Assembly: GCF_934371575.1 (NCBI RefSeq)
Contig: NZ_CAKRNY010000011.1
Location: forward strand, 25,689 to 89,688
DNA from: an uncultured Blautia sp.
GTDB lineage: Bacteria; Bacillota; Clostridia; Lachnospirales; Lachnospiraceae
Reading direction: 5' to 3'
DNA: 64,000 nucleotides
The position numbers and the translations under genes were made by a program. Shown here in pieces: positions 36,770-46,248 of the stretch. Under the pieces are notes generated by a model, which had not been told where the DNA came from, ran no database searches, and saw only the letters and a program-made list of their open reading frames with translations. Each line of letters opens with the position of its first letter. The stretch's first letter is position 1.

Positions 36770-37981
36770 TTACAGACTTGCGCGAATCACCTTCGGTCTG
36801 CATCCTGCAGTCTCAAGAGCCTTCACGATCTGATTCTTATGGTCTGTACCAAATGCCTCCAAAGTAATTTTCAGTTCCACAGCTGCATTACGGTTGGTGC
36901 TTACAAACTGATTATGCTCCAGCTTGATAACATTTCCCTGATTTTCAGCAATAATAGAAGCCACACGTACCAGCTCGCCCGGCTTATCCGGAATGAGTAC
37001 AGATACTGTGAAAATTCTGTCACGCTGAATCAGACCATGCTGTACAACGGAAGACATTGTGATAACATCCATATTTCCACCGCTTAAAATAGAAACAACC
37101 TTCTTGTTCTTGAAATCAAGATGACGAAGTGCTGCAACTGTCAGCAGTCCGGAATTTTCAACGATCATCTTATGATTCTCAACCATATCAAGGAATGCAA
37201 CGATCAGCTCATCGTCCTCAATGGTAATAATTCCATCCAGATTTTCCTGGATATATGGGAAAATTTTGGATCCTGGAGTCTGAACTGCAGTACCGTCTGC
37301 AATGGTATTGACATGTGGAAGTGTAACCACCTCACCCTTCTCAAGGGAAGCCTTCATACAGGCCGCTCCGGCAGGCTCAACACCGATCACTTTAATATGA
37401 GGATTAAGCAGCTTGGCAAGTGTGGAAACACCTGTTGCAAGTCCGCCTCCGCCAATTGGTACAAGAATATAATCTACAAGAGGAAGCTCCTGAACAATCT
37501 CCATTGCGATCGTACCCTGACCTGTAGCAACTGCAGGATCATCAAAAGGATGAATAAAGGTATATCCCTTCTCTTCTGCAAGCTGCAGTGCATATGCACA
37601 TGCCTCGTCATAAACATCACCGTGAAGAATCACCTCTGCACCGTAGCTTTTGGTGCGCTCCACCTTAATAAGCGGTGTAGTGGTAGGCATTACGATCACA
37701 GCCTTCACCCCAAATTTATGTGCCGCATAGGCAACACCCTGTGCATGGTTTCCGGCAGAGGCAGTGATCAGTCCCTTGCCTCTCTCCTCATCGGAAAGAG
37801 TGCTGATCTTGTAATACGCTCCACGAACCTTATATGCACCGGTTCTCTGCATATTCTCCGGTTTGAAATAAACCTTGTTTCCGGTGAGATCAGAGAAATA
37901 ACTGCTCTTCACCAGCTTGGTCTCCTGGGTTACCTGCTTAACTATTTCTGCCGCTTCTTCAAAACTCTCTAATGTAAGCAT
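36770..37981 (-). CDS. ilvA: Threonine ammonia-lyase (threonine dehydratase) with ACT domain
   Basis: This PLP enzyme deaminates threonine to 2-oxobutanoate. The 403-aa protein has the PLP-lysine segment NMQRTGAYKVRGAYYKI, the glycine-rich phosphate loop VPIGGGGLATGVS, and ASAGNHAQGVAYAA. The C-terminal ACT-like domain (FTVSVLIPDKPGELVRVASII) is of the short single type, as in the catabolic/TdcB-related ACT group rather than the double-ACT biosynthetic IlvA, so the pathway role is uncertain. The ATG at 37981 has AGGAGG upstream. ftsY ends 34 nt upstream. Confidence 0.93.
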   Translation of the reverse strand: MLTLESFEEAAEIVKQVTQETKLVKSSYFSDLTGNKVYFKPENMQRTGAYKVRGAYYKISTLSDEERGKGLITASAGNHAQGVAYAAHKFGVKAVIVMPTTTPLIKVERTKSYGAEVILHGDVYDEACAYALQLAEEKGYTFIHPFDDPAVATGQGTIAMEIVQELPLVDYILVPIGGGGLATGVSTLAKLLNPHIKVIGVEPAGAACMKASLEKGEVVTLPHVNTIADGTAVQTPGSKIFPYIQENLDGIITIEDDELIVAFLDMVENHKMIVENSGLLTVAALRHLDFKNKKVVSILSGGNMDVITMSSVVQHGLIQRDRIFTVSVLIPDKPGELVRVASIIAENQGNVIKLEHNQFVSTNRNAAVELKITLEAFGTDHKNQIVKALETAGCRPKVIRASL

Positions 37982-38015
37982 TTTATTTTCCTCCTGTACC
38001 TTATGCTTCGTAAGC

Positions 38016-38957
38016 TTAGTTTTCGTCCGGATGGATGTCAAACAGCGCATCTACGAAGGAATTCGCATCAAACTTCTGTAAATCATCAATACTCTCGCCA
38101 ACACCGATATATTTCACCGGAATATCAAGCTCAGACTGGATTGCAACTGCAATACCACCCTTTGCCGTACCATCCAGCTTGGTAAGAATAATACCGGTTA
38201 CATTTGCAACCTCTGCGAACTGTCTGGCCTGTACAAGTGCATTCTGACCTGTAGTTCCATCCAGAACTACCAGTGTCTCCAGATATGCCTCCGGATACTC
38301 TTTCTCAAGGATCCTGTAAATCTTACGAAGTTCTTCCATAAGATTCTTCTTATTGTGAAGTCTTCCGGCAGTGTCACAGATCAGAACATCCGCATTACGT
38401 GCCTTGGCTGCTGCCACTGCATCATAAACAACAGACGCCGGATCAGCGCCATCCTGACCACCGATAATCTCCACACCTGCACGGTTCGCCCACTGAGTCA
38501 GCTGCTCCCCTGCTGCTGCACGGAATGTGTCAGCCGCTCCAAGAATCACCTTTTTCCCCTGATCCTTCAGCTTACCGGCAAGTTTTCCAACAGAAGTTGT
38601 TTTTCCTACGCCATTGACACCAATCACAAGAATTACGGATTTACGATTCTCAAATTCATATTCTGTGCTGTCCACTGTCATCTGATCCTTAATGGTATCT
38701 ATAAGTAATTCCTTACATTCCTTCGGATCCCTGATATTGCGAATCTTCACCTGCTCCTTCAGCTTCTCAAGAATAGCTGTGGTAGCATTGATTCCAATAT
38801 CTCCCATGATCAGGATTTCTTCCAGCTCCTCATAAAAATCATCATCTATGGTAGAATAGCCGGTGAAAAGAGAATCAAATCCTGCCACAATGTTGTCTCT
38901 TGTTTTTGTCAGACCGCTGACAAGTCTTTTAAAAAAACCTTTCTTTTCCTCTGCCAT
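38016..38957 (-). CDS. ftsY: Signal recognition particle receptor FtsY
   Basis: This 313-aa SRP GTPase receptor docks SRP-ribosome complexes at the membrane. The NG domains are present with GVNGVGKTTSVGKLA (P-loop), DTAGRLHNK and TKLDGTAKGG. The acidic N-terminal A domain is essentially absent, leaving a short basic/amphipathic start (KKGFFKRLVSGLTKTRDNIV). This is common in Firmicutes and is probably the lipid-binding element. It is 14 nt after smc. Confidence 0.97.
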   Translation of the reverse strand: MAEEKKGFFKRLVSGLTKTRDNIVAGFDSLFTGYSTIDDDFYEELEEILIMGDIGINATTAILEKLKEQVKIRNIRDPKECKELLIDTIKDQMTVDSTEYEFENRKSVILVIGVNGVGKTTSVGKLAGKLKDQGKKVILGAADTFRAAAGEQLTQWANRAGVEIIGGQDGADPASVVYDAVAAAKARNADVLICDTAGRLHNKKNLMEELRKIYRILEKEYPEAYLETLVVLDGTTGQNALVQARQFAEVANVTGIILTKLDGTAKGGIAVAIQSELDIPVKYIGVGESIDDLQKFDANSFVDALFDIHPDEN

Positions 38958-38971
38958 TTCCTCTCCTCCTT

Positions 38972-41900
38972 TTACTGCGTAAGCTGGTTCTCCACAAGAT
39001 CAACGGAAACCAGCGTAGAAACGCCTTTCTCCTGCATGGTTATACCATAAAGCCGGTCTGCGGCATTCATAGTACCACGTCTGTGTGTTATTATAATAAA
39101 TTGAGTGTTTTTCGTCAACTTCTGAAGATAACCTGCGAAACGTCCCACGTTGGAATCATCAAGGGCAGCTTCAATCTCATCAAGAAGGCAGAATGGAGAT
39201 GGCTTCAGATTCTGTATGGCGAATAAAAGAGCAATCGCCGTAAGTGCCTTTTCCCCACCGGAAAGCTGCATCATATTCTGGAGCTTTTTACCCGGAGGCT
39301 GGGAAATAATGCGGATTCCGGCTTCCAGAATATCCACATCCTCCTCAAGCTCCAAAGTACCCTTACCACCACCAAACAGTTCCTTAAAGGCCTTATCAAA
39401 CTCTCTCTGGATATCCTGAAATTTCTCTGTAAACTGCCTGCGCATTCCCTCATCCAGCTCCTGGATAATATTCTCAAGCTGTGCCTCTGCCGTTTTCAGG
39501 TCCTCATACTGCCCGGAAAGGAAAGCATGACGCTCAGAAATCTCCTTATATTCCTCAATTGCATTTACATTAACATTGCCAAGCCTGCGGATTTCCTCCT
39601 TCACCTGTGCAATTTCCTTCTTCATTGCCTTCAGATCGTTCAGCTCTTCCTTTTTGTACTGAAGGGCATTGTTCGGGGTGATCTCATATTCATTCCACAG
39701 ATAGGAAATCTGGGATTCCCTGTGCTCTTCCAGCTTCTCGATCTGGCTTTTCAGACGATAGCACTCTTTGTCAAGAAGGGAAATTCTGCCAGACAGCTCA
39801 TCCCGCTTTTCAAAAAATGCCTTATGGCTGGTATTCTTCTCATCCTTTACAGCCTGCCAGCTCTCCATCTGGGCTTTCGCCTTTGTCTCATCCTCTGCAA
39901 GTGCAGTGATCACAGCTTCCAGATTTTCCACAGACTGACGCTTCCGCTCATTCTCTTCCCCGCCAAGCTCCAAAGTCTCATGTATATCCTCCTCTTCCTG
40001 GCGAAGTGCTTCCATCTCATGATTAAGACGATTCAGAGTCTCAGCTGCAAAGCTTTCCTTCTGCTGAGCTGTGCTGGCTTCCAGACGCAGCGCTTCCAGT
40101 TTTCTGGAAACCTCCTGCTCATCAGCTTTCCAGTCCTCCAGCTCTTTCTGCTTATTCTGGATAAAAGTCTCCAGCTCTTTCTCATCCTGTTCGGAAGCCT
40201 TCAGTTCCTGAGCAATCTTGCTGTGATCTGCCTGGGCCTCTTCGATCTGGCGCCGGATTTCCAGCTGCTCCCTCTGAATTTCCCCGTAACCGGACTGAAT
40301 CTCCTTTGTTTTGGCTTCCACCTGATCAATATTCATCTTCGCAGTATTCTGTGCAACATACTGCTGACGCAGTTTCTCCTGCAGATCTGCGATAGTATCT
40401 CTTATTACATTACGCTTGCTCCGGTTATCATTGATCGCCTGCTGCATATCATCCATATCCTGGCGAAGTGCCTTCACACTGGATTCCAGCTCCTCGATCT
40501 CACGGCGGCGTCCAAGAAGATTGCTGTTGTTCTTAAAGGAACCACCGGACATGGAACCACCCGGGCTGAAGGATTCTCCTTCCACCGTTACCATACGCAG
40601 ACTGTGTCTGTATTTTCTTGCAATGGCAATCGCATGATCAATGTGATCCACCACAAGCACGCGTCCCAGAAGATAAGTGGCAAGTCCCAAATACTCCGGT
40701 CCTGTAGTCACCAGCTCACTGGCCAGCCCGATCACGCCCGTCTCCTTCAATGCCTCTCTCTGGGTAAAACCACTCTTTGTATTAATACTGTTAAGCGGCA
40801 GGAATGTGGCACGGCCATAACGGTTCTTCTTCAGAAACTCGATCATATGCTTGGCAGTCTGTTCATTATCTGTGACAATATTCTGAATGCTGCCTCCAAG
40901 CGCTGTCTCAATGGCAATCTCATATTCCTTGTTTACCTGGATCAGATCCGCCACAACGCCCCTGATTCCCGGCATACGTTCCTTCTGCTCCATCACACGG
41001 CGGATACTGTTTCCATATCCGTCATAACGCTCAGTTATATTCTTTAACGATTCCAGCCTGGAAGCCTCACGGTGATACGCGCTCTGGCCAATTTCCATCT
41101 GACTGTTCTGCTTCTTTAATTCGTCGGTGATTTTATGTACTTCATCATCAAGGCGCTGACACTCTGCATTCATGTCCTGAATGAGCGTGGTAATCCCCTG
41201 AAACTTCTCTTTCGCTTTTTCCAGTTCTGTCTGCTGCCTTGCTTCCTCTGTTTTTAAATGAAGCTGTCTCTGACTGATCCCTGCTTTACGGATGTCGATC
41301 TGCTCCATCATGGTATCAAAACGCTGGGCTTTTCCTTTGGTGGTAGCGCGGGTGTTGAGAAGTTCAATGATCTCATTCTTGCCATTCTCTACTGCCTGAG
41401 TACATTCCTCAATCTGGGCCTGAATGTTGGAAAGGCGATCCTCCTCACCATTCTGACGCTTCTTCGCCTCCAAAAGTGCTGCCTGAAGCTGGGATTTCTC
41501 CTGCTCCTGGCTCTCCAGCGCATCCTGCCGCTCCTTCAGCTCTGTTTCAATGGTCTGCAGGCGGTTCTTATAATGCTCCTCATTCTGCACACCTGCAGAA
41601 ATCTGTTCCTTAAGAACCTTGATCTCACCGTCAAGCTGCTGCCTGCGGATAGCCTTGTTCTGTGTCTCCTCACGAAGCTGATCCATCTGGGAATTCAACT
41701 GCTCCAGTTCCTCTTCCAGACGGTCATATTCCACCTTCGTCTGCTCGTAAGCCTTCTGATTCTCTTCCAGTTCCTCTGCAGCCTGTTTGTTCTTGACATC
41801 CAATTCCTTCAATTCCCGCCCGGTTTCCTCATTTTCCAGAAGAAAACTGTTCACATCCAGCTCACGCAAAGTATCTCTTCTTGCAAGATAAATTCTGGCT

Positions 41901-42532
41901 GTCTCAGACTGACGCTCCAACGGCCCCAGCTGTCTGGTAAGCTCACTTAAAATATCCGTAACTCGCACCAGATTTGCCTGCTCATCCTGCAGCTTCTTGA
42001 TGGTAGTTGCCTTTCTTCGCTTAAATTTAACAATTCCGGCTGCCTCATCAAATAGCTCACGGCGCTCCTCCGGCTTACCGCTTAAGATCTTGTCAATCTG
42101 TCCCTGTCCGATGATCGAGTAACCCTCTTTTCCGATACCTGTATCGTAGAACATCTCGTTAATGTCCTTCAGGCGGCAGGCGCTTCCGTTGATAAGATAC
42201 TCACTTTCACCGGAACGGTAAAGTCTTCGGGTAACCGTAACCTCATTAAAATCCACCGGCAGCTTATGATCACTGTTGTCCAGAGTGATGGCAACCGAGG
42301 CAAAGCTTAACGGCTTCCTTGTCTCCGTACCGGAAAAAATAACATCCTGCATATTTCCGCCTCGAAGCTGCTTGGCACTCTGCTCTCCGAGAACCCAGCG
42401 CACCGCATCACCTACATTACTTTTTCCACTGCCATTAGGGCCAACGATTCCGGTAATTCCGTTATGAAATTCGAAATTGATTTTCTGTGCAAAGGATTTA
42501 AATCCGTGCACTTCAATATTTTTTAAATACAT
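38972..42532 (-). CDS. smc: Chromosome segregation ATPase SMC
   Basis: This 1186-aa condensin subunit compacts and segregates chromosomes together with ScpA/ScpB. The N-terminal Walker A is GPNGSGKSNVGDAVRW. Long coiled coils (about 170-500 and 680-1000) flank a globular hinge (PGIRGVVADLIQVNKEYEIAIETALGG). The C-terminal signature is LSGGEKALTAIALLFAI, followed by the Walker B segment CLLDEIEAALDDSN. Full length. It is located between rnc and ftsY, the conserved order. Confidence 0.98.
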   Translation of the reverse strand: MYLKNIEVHGFKSFAQKINFEFHNGITGIVGPNGSGKSNVGDAVRWVLGEQSAKQLRGGNMQDVIFSGTETRKPLSFASVAITLDNSDHKLPVDFNEVTVTRRLYRSGESEYLINGSACRLKDINEMFYDTGIGKEGYSIIGQGQIDKILSGKPEERRELFDEAAGIVKFKRRKATTIKKLQDEQANLVRVTDILSELTRQLGPLERQSETARIYLARRDTLRELDVNSFLLENEETGRELKELDVKNKQAAEELEENQKAYEQTKVEYDRLEEELEQLNSQMDQLREETQNKAIRRQQLDGEIKVLKEQISAGVQNEEHYKNRLQTIETELKERQDALESQEQEKSQLQAALLEAKKRQNGEEDRLSNIQAQIEECTQAVENGKNEIIELLNTRATTKGKAQRFDTMMEQIDIRKAGISQRQLHLKTEEARQQTELEKAKEKFQGITTLIQDMNAECQRLDDEVHKITDELKKQNSQMEIGQSAYHREASRLESLKNITERYDGYGNSIRRVMEQKERMPGIRGVVADLIQVNKEYEIAIETALGGSIQNIVTDNEQTAKHMIEFLKKNRYGRATFLPLNSINTKSGFTQREALKETGVIGLASELVTTGPEYLGLATYLLGRVLVVDHIDHAIAIARKYRHSLRMVTVEGESFSPGGSMSGGSFKNNSNLLGRRREIEELESSVKALRQDMDDMQQAINDNRSKRNVIRDTIADLQEKLRQQYVAQNTAKMNIDQVEAKTKEIQSGYGEIQREQLEIRRQIEEAQADHSKIAQELKASEQDEKELETFIQNKQKELEDWKADEQEVSRKLEALRLEASTAQQKESFAAETLNRLNHEMEALRQEEEDIHETLELGGEENERKRQSVENLEAVITALAEDETKAKAQMESWQAVKDEKNTSHKAFFEKRDELSGRISLLDKECYRLKSQIEKLEEHRESQISYLWNEYEITPNNALQYKKEELNDLKAMKKEIAQVKEEIRRLGNVNVNAIEEYKEISERHAFLSGQYEDLKTAEAQLENIIQELDEGMRRQFTEKFQDIQREFDKAFKELFGGGKGTLELEEDVDILEAGIRIISQPPGKKLQNMMQLSGGEKALTAIALLFAIQNLKPSPFCLLDEIEAALDDSNVGRFAGYLQKLTKNTQFIIITHRRGTMNAADRLYGITMQEKGVSTLVSVDLVENQLTQ

Positions 42533-42546
42533 GTATCCGAATCCTT

Positions 42547-43230
42547 CTATCTCTTCATCTTCCGGATTGCCTGATAAGCAGCTTCCTGCTCTGCAGCTTT
42601 CTTCGTATGACCTGCACCGATACCCATCACCTGACCGCTGACAAGGACATCCACTGTAAAGCTCTTATTGTGATCCGGGCCTTCCTCTTTTATCAGTCGA
42701 TACTCAACAAGATGAGTGCCCTTCTCCTGTACAATTTCCTGCAGGATGGTCTTGCTATCATAAAAGAGCTGTTTATTCTCAAGATCGTTCAGAATGAATT
42801 TCAGAACGAACTCCTTTGCACTAGCAAAACCACCGTCCAGATAAATAGCTCCTAACAGAGCCTCTGTTGCATCGGAAACAATTGAGTCACGGTTTCTTCC
42901 GCCAGTCATGTCCTCCCCTTTACCAAGGAGCAGATACTGAGGCAGCCCAAAATCCCTTGCACAGTAAGCAAGACTTGGCTCGCACACCAGGCTGGCTCTC
43001 TTCTTGGTCAGCTCACCCTCGGGAATCTGCGTATATTTCTTATAAAGAAAATCACTGCTGATCAGCTCCAGCACTGCATCTCCGAGAAACTCCAGCCGCT
43101 CATTACAGCCCACCTTCCCAAGCTTCTTCTCATTGGCATAGGAACTATGTGTCAGTGCAAGGATCAGAAGACTCTTATTCTTAAACTCATAACCAATCCG
43201 TTTTTCCAATGCTTTTAATTTTTTTTCCAT
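42547..43230 (-). CDS. rnc: Ribonuclease III
   Basis: This 227-aa double-strand-specific RNase processes rRNA and sense/antisense duplexes. The catalytic signature NERLEFLGDAVLEL lies near residues 43-56, with the second acidic cluster in DATEALLGAIYLDGG. A C-terminal dsRBD (about 155-227, ending HTKKAAEQEAAYQAIRKMKR) follows. It would be the natural processing enzyme for the antisense pair at 35.3 kb (inference). Confidence 0.97.
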   Translation of the reverse strand: MEKKLKALEKRIGYEFKNKSLLILALTHSSYANEKKLGKVGCNERLEFLGDAVLELISSDFLYKKYTQIPEGELTKKRASLVCEPSLAYCARDFGLPQYLLLGKGEDMTGGRNRDSIVSDATEALLGAIYLDGGFASAKEFVLKFILNDLENKQLFYDSKTILQEIVQEKGTHLVEYRLIKEEGPDHNKSFTVDVLVSGQVMGIGAGHTKKAAEQEAAYQAIRKMKR

Positions 43231-43345
43231 TATAAACTTCCTTCCCTCTGACAGCAGGCATGCCGTCCCGGCAGGTCTTTGCTGGAAACGGTGTCAGGGC
43301 GTTTCCTGTCGCCCTGGCAAAAGCCGGTCTGTCAGTGTCTCTTTA
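43231..43345 (-). other. plsX-rnc spacer with two GC-rich hairpins, no acpP
   Basis: In most Firmicutes an acyl-carrier-protein gene sits here. This 115-nt spacer has no such frame. It holds TGCCG/CGGCA (43261-43273) and CAGGGCG/CGCCCTG (43295-43316) hairpins without T runs. Confidence 0.6.
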
Positions 43346-44377
43346 CTATTCTGCGTTCTTTTCAGGTGTCTCTTCTACCATATGTGCAGCGATCTTCTCA
43401 TTGATCTTCTGCTGTCTGAACTGGACACACTGGAAAATAGCGTGGCGGATCTCAACTGCCCTGGCACTGCCGTGTGTCTTCACAACCAGTCCCTTCAGCC
43501 CAAGAAGAGGCGCTCCGCCATACTCACTTGCATCAAATGCCTTCATGGTCTCCTTAATGGCAGGCTTGACAAGAAGTGCTCCTATTTTGCTGCGGGTATC
43601 CTTCATAAGACCGGCCTTTATCATCTTCATAAAGGTACTTCCAAGTCCCTCATAAAGCTTCAGGATTACATTTCCCACAAAAGCCTCGCAGACGATCACA
43701 TCTGCATAACCTGCCGGAATATCCCTGGCTTCAATGCTTCCGATGAAATTAATCCCCGGACATTCCTTCAGAAGAGGGAACGTCTCCTTCACAAGTGCAT
43801 TTCCCTTCTCTTCCTCTGCTCCGATATTCACAATCGCCACACGGGGATTCTGGATTCCAACCACATCTTCCATATAAATAGAGCCCATCTTTGCAAACTG
43901 TACCAGATGCTCCGGTCTGGCATCTACATTTGCCCCGCAGTCGATCAGAAGGGAAACACCCTTCTGGGTAGGAATCAACGGTGCCAGCGGAGGACGCTGT
44001 ACTCCCTTGCTTCTTCCCACGATCACCTGACCGCCAACCAAAATCGCACCTGAGCTTCCAGAGGAAACAAATGCCTCTGCTTCCTGCTTCTTCACAAGAT
44101 TCAATCCTACCACAATGGAAGAATCCTTCTTCTTACGGATGGCAAGTACCGGAGGCTCTGCTGTCTCGATCACCTCTGTGGTATTTACGATCCGGATTCT
44201 TTCTTTGGGGTAATTCTGAAATTTACTCAGCTCATTCTCAATCACATCCTGCCTGCCGGTAAGGATCACAATAATATCCTCTCTCTCGGTAACAGCTTCT
44301 ACAGCTGCTTTCACAGGCTCTGCCGGAGCGTTATCTCCGCCCATGGCATCTACTACTACTCTAACTGTCTCTGCCAT
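43346..44377 (-). CDS. plsX: Phosphate acyltransferase PlsX
   Basis: The protein is 343 aa and converts acyl-ACP to acyl-phosphate for the PlsY step of phospholipid synthesis. Conserved segments are VVVDAMGGDNAP, VSSGSSGAILVGG, ALAPLIPT-like PPLAPLIPT, and LLIDCGANVDARPEHLVQFA. The start codon follows GAGGAG. It is the first gene of the plsX-rnc-smc-ftsY cluster and has its own promoter. Confidence 0.97.
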   Translation of the reverse strand: MAETVRVVVDAMGGDNAPAEPVKAAVEAVTEREDIIVILTGRQDVIENELSKFQNYPKERIRIVNTTEVIETAEPPVLAIRKKKDSSIVVGLNLVKKQEAEAFVSSGSSGAILVGGQVIVGRSKGVQRPPLAPLIPTQKGVSLLIDCGANVDARPEHLVQFAKMGSIYMEDVVGIQNPRVAIVNIGAEEEKGNALVKETFPLLKECPGINFIGSIEARDIPAGYADVIVCEAFVGNVILKLYEGLGSTFMKMIKAGLMKDTRSKIGALLVKPAIKETMKAFDASEYGGAPLLGLKGLVVKTHGSARAVEIRHAIFQCVQFRQQKINEKIAAHMVEETPEKNAE

Positions 44378-44416
44378 ATTTTTCTCCTCTCAGGGCGCAT
44401 AATCCCGAATAATACT

Positions 44417-44446
44417 ATTCTACTTTATCTGCCATGCCTAAGTCAA
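44417..44446 (-). promoter_or_regulatory. Promoter of the plsX cluster
   Basis: TTGACT (44441-44446), 18 nt, TAGAAT (44417-44422) on the minus strand. Confidence 0.6.
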
Positions 44447-44478
44447 TAGGGAATCAAAGAAAGGTTTCCTCTGTAAGG

Positions 44479-44507
44479 TTGACGAAACAGGCAATTTTAG
44501 CTATACT
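44479..44507 (+). promoter_or_regulatory. Promoter of tRNA-Sec
   Basis: TTGACG (44479-44484), 17 nt, TATACT (44502-44507). The first base of the mature tRNA is at 44514, 7 nt beyond the -10 box, so transcription may begin at the mature 5' end. Confidence 0.8.
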
Positions 44508-44513
44508 CTCACT

Positions 44514-44610
44514 GGGAGCAGATAGGTGCCGGTGTGCCTCCTGGTCTTCAAAACCAGTGTGGGGCGCTAATCCCGTCCCGGATGGGTTCGATTCCCATAT
44601 GTTCCCGCCA
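44514..44610 (+). tRNA. selC: Selenocysteine tRNA (anticodon TCA)
   Basis: This is a 97-nt tRNA including an encoded CCA. The acceptor arm GGGAGCA pairs with TGTTCCC (one G-T). The anticodon stem CTGGT/ACCAG encloses CTTCAAA, giving anticodon TCA, which reads UGA. The T arm is ATGGG-TTCGATT-CCCAT. A long variable arm is present, as in tRNA-Sec. It is convergent with selB, 36 nt away. selA and selD are not in the window, and I saw no clear selenoprotein gene. Confidence 0.96.
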
Positions 44611-44646
44611 GAAGAATTAATCTCTCAATTTAAGCCAGTCTGCTGA

Positions 44647-46152
44647 TCACTTCATGCCTCTTAACACCCGTACCCCGTTTTCCATAAGGGTAATCCTTTC
44701 TTTATCAAAGCCTTCCAGAAGTGTGATCGCACATTTTCGTGATATCCCCAAACAGTTCCTGAATTCCCCTGTCTGGATCACACCTTTTTCTTCATACAAA
44801 GAACGTGCCACAGCCAGTGCCTTTTCCCGTATTTCCCGGTGAATATAATGCTTTTCGTCAAAGCGCACCAATACTCCCTTTCGTACCATTGTAAAAAAGC
44901 TTTCTGAAAAATTCTTTTCACCTGAAAAAGATTTCTTCACCTCATCTGTCAACGGGGGCAAAAATGCAGCCTGCAGATATAATTCCTGCAAACGAAGAGA
45001 CATGGAATCATCCGGCACAGTCTTTTTCTGCTCATGCAAAACACCTGTACACACCGGTTTTGGCTGCCTTCTGCGCCGCTTCACTGCATTTGGATTCAAA
45101 ACAACGCCTCCTCCAATGGTTTCCACAGGCGAATAAAACCGGATCACAAAACCATCTCCGATTTTCATAGCAGTGGCCTGTTCCATGCGAAGCTGGACCA
45201 CAGCCTCCTCTCCCGGCTTCAGGATCTCTCTGTCATATAAAATCACTTTACAGATAAGCTCTGCCGCACCGTGATAAAGATGTACCCGCGCACCATTTTT
45301 CAAAGAACGATTCGCTTCTGGCAGAAGGCGAAGCCGAACATCTGCCATCATGGTACTTTCCATACTTCCGGCAGTTGCCAGCACATCTCCCCTGGAAATC
45401 TCTTCTTTTCCAATTCCAGGCAGATTCACAGCCACCCGCTGTCCGGGAAAAGCTCTTGTTCTCTCCTGCCCATGCACCTGAATACTGCGGATTTTTATTT
45501 TTTCACCGGCAGGATACCACATCACCGGAGAATCCAGCTCCAAAATACCGTCAAGCAAAGTGCCTGTTATAACTGTGCCGAAGCCTTTCAGGGAAAACAC
45601 ACGATCCACAGGCAGCCGAAACAGGTGGGATGCCACAGGTCCGGCTCCTTCACACAGCTTCCATAGCAGTTCTTTAAGGCGCTCAATTCCCTGTCCATTT
45701 ACAGCGCTTGTCACAACTGTCCCGGCACCTTCCAGAAAGGTTCCCCTCACAAGCTCCTGAATTTCTTCCATAAGCCCGTTTTTCCATTCCAAATCACCCT
45801 TTGAGATCACCACCACGCCCTTTTTAATCCCCAGAAGGGAAAGGATTTCCAGATGCTCTCTTGTCTGAGGCATAACCCCCTCATCTGCAGCGATCACCAG
45901 CATGGCAATCTCAATCCCGCCAGCCCCTGCCAGCATGTTTTTAATGAATTTTTCATGTCCGGGCACATCAATGATCCCTGCCTCCGTTCCGTCCGGAAGC
46001 TTCAGGAAAGCAAAACCATTTTCGATTGTAATTCCCCGCCTTTTTTCCTCTGCCAGGCGATCCGTATCCATACCTGTCAACGCTTTCACAAGACATGTCT
46101 TACCATGATCAATATGCCCTGCGGTACCTATGATCCTGTACTTCTTCTCCAT
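44647..46152 (-). CDS. selB: Selenocysteine-specific elongation factor SelB (short form)
   Basis: SelB delivers Sec-tRNA to UGA codons at SECIS elements. The protein is 501 aa: GTPase domain with GHIDHGKT (12-19) and DVPGH (62-66), then EF-Tu-like domains to about residue 360. Only ~140 residues follow, where known SelBs (about 610-640 aa) have four winged helices. The retained C-terminus ([31 protein letters not shown]) matches the last, SECIS-binding winged helix. The missing part therefore seems to be the first one or two. The frame is open throughout, with no sign of a frameshift. Confidence 0.93.
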   Translation of the reverse strand: MEKKYRIIGTAGHIDHGKTCLVKALTGMDTDRLAEEKRRGITIENGFAFLKLPDGTEAGIIDVPGHEKFIKNMLAGAGGIEIAMLVIAADEGVMPQTREHLEILSLLGIKKGVVVISKGDLEWKNGLMEEIQELVRGTFLEGAGTVVTSAVNGQGIERLKELLWKLCEGAGPVASHLFRLPVDRVFSLKGFGTVITGTLLDGILELDSPVMWYPAGEKIKIRSIQVHGQERTRAFPGQRVAVNLPGIGKEEISRGDVLATAGSMESTMMADVRLRLLPEANRSLKNGARVHLYHGAAELICKVILYDREILKPGEEAVVQLRMEQATAMKIGDGFVIRFYSPVETIGGGVVLNPNAVKRRRRQPKPVCTGVLHEQKKTVPDDSMSLRLQELYLQAAFLPPLTDEVKKSFSGEKNFSESFFTMVRKGVLVRFDEKHYIHREIREKALAVARSLYEEKGVIQTGEFRNCLGISRKCAITLLEGFDKERITLMENGVRVLRGMK

Positions 46153-46248
46153 ATTCCCCCCTGTTTCAATAAAAGAAACAGCGCGAAGAAACAGCTTCTC
46201 CGCGCCATGATGAAGCGGACATATAAACTCCGCTTTTAAATTGCATTA

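Noticed and set aside
39527..41047. 506-residue open frame opposite smc
   Set aside because: Antisense to the SMC coiled coil; the Leu/Ile-rich translation is what reverse-reading of Glu/Gln-rich heptads gives.
44514..46152. In-frame UGA selenoprotein gene near selB/selC
   Set aside because: No frame interrupted by a single TGA with a convincing product was found near the sel genes or elsewhere in the window by eye.
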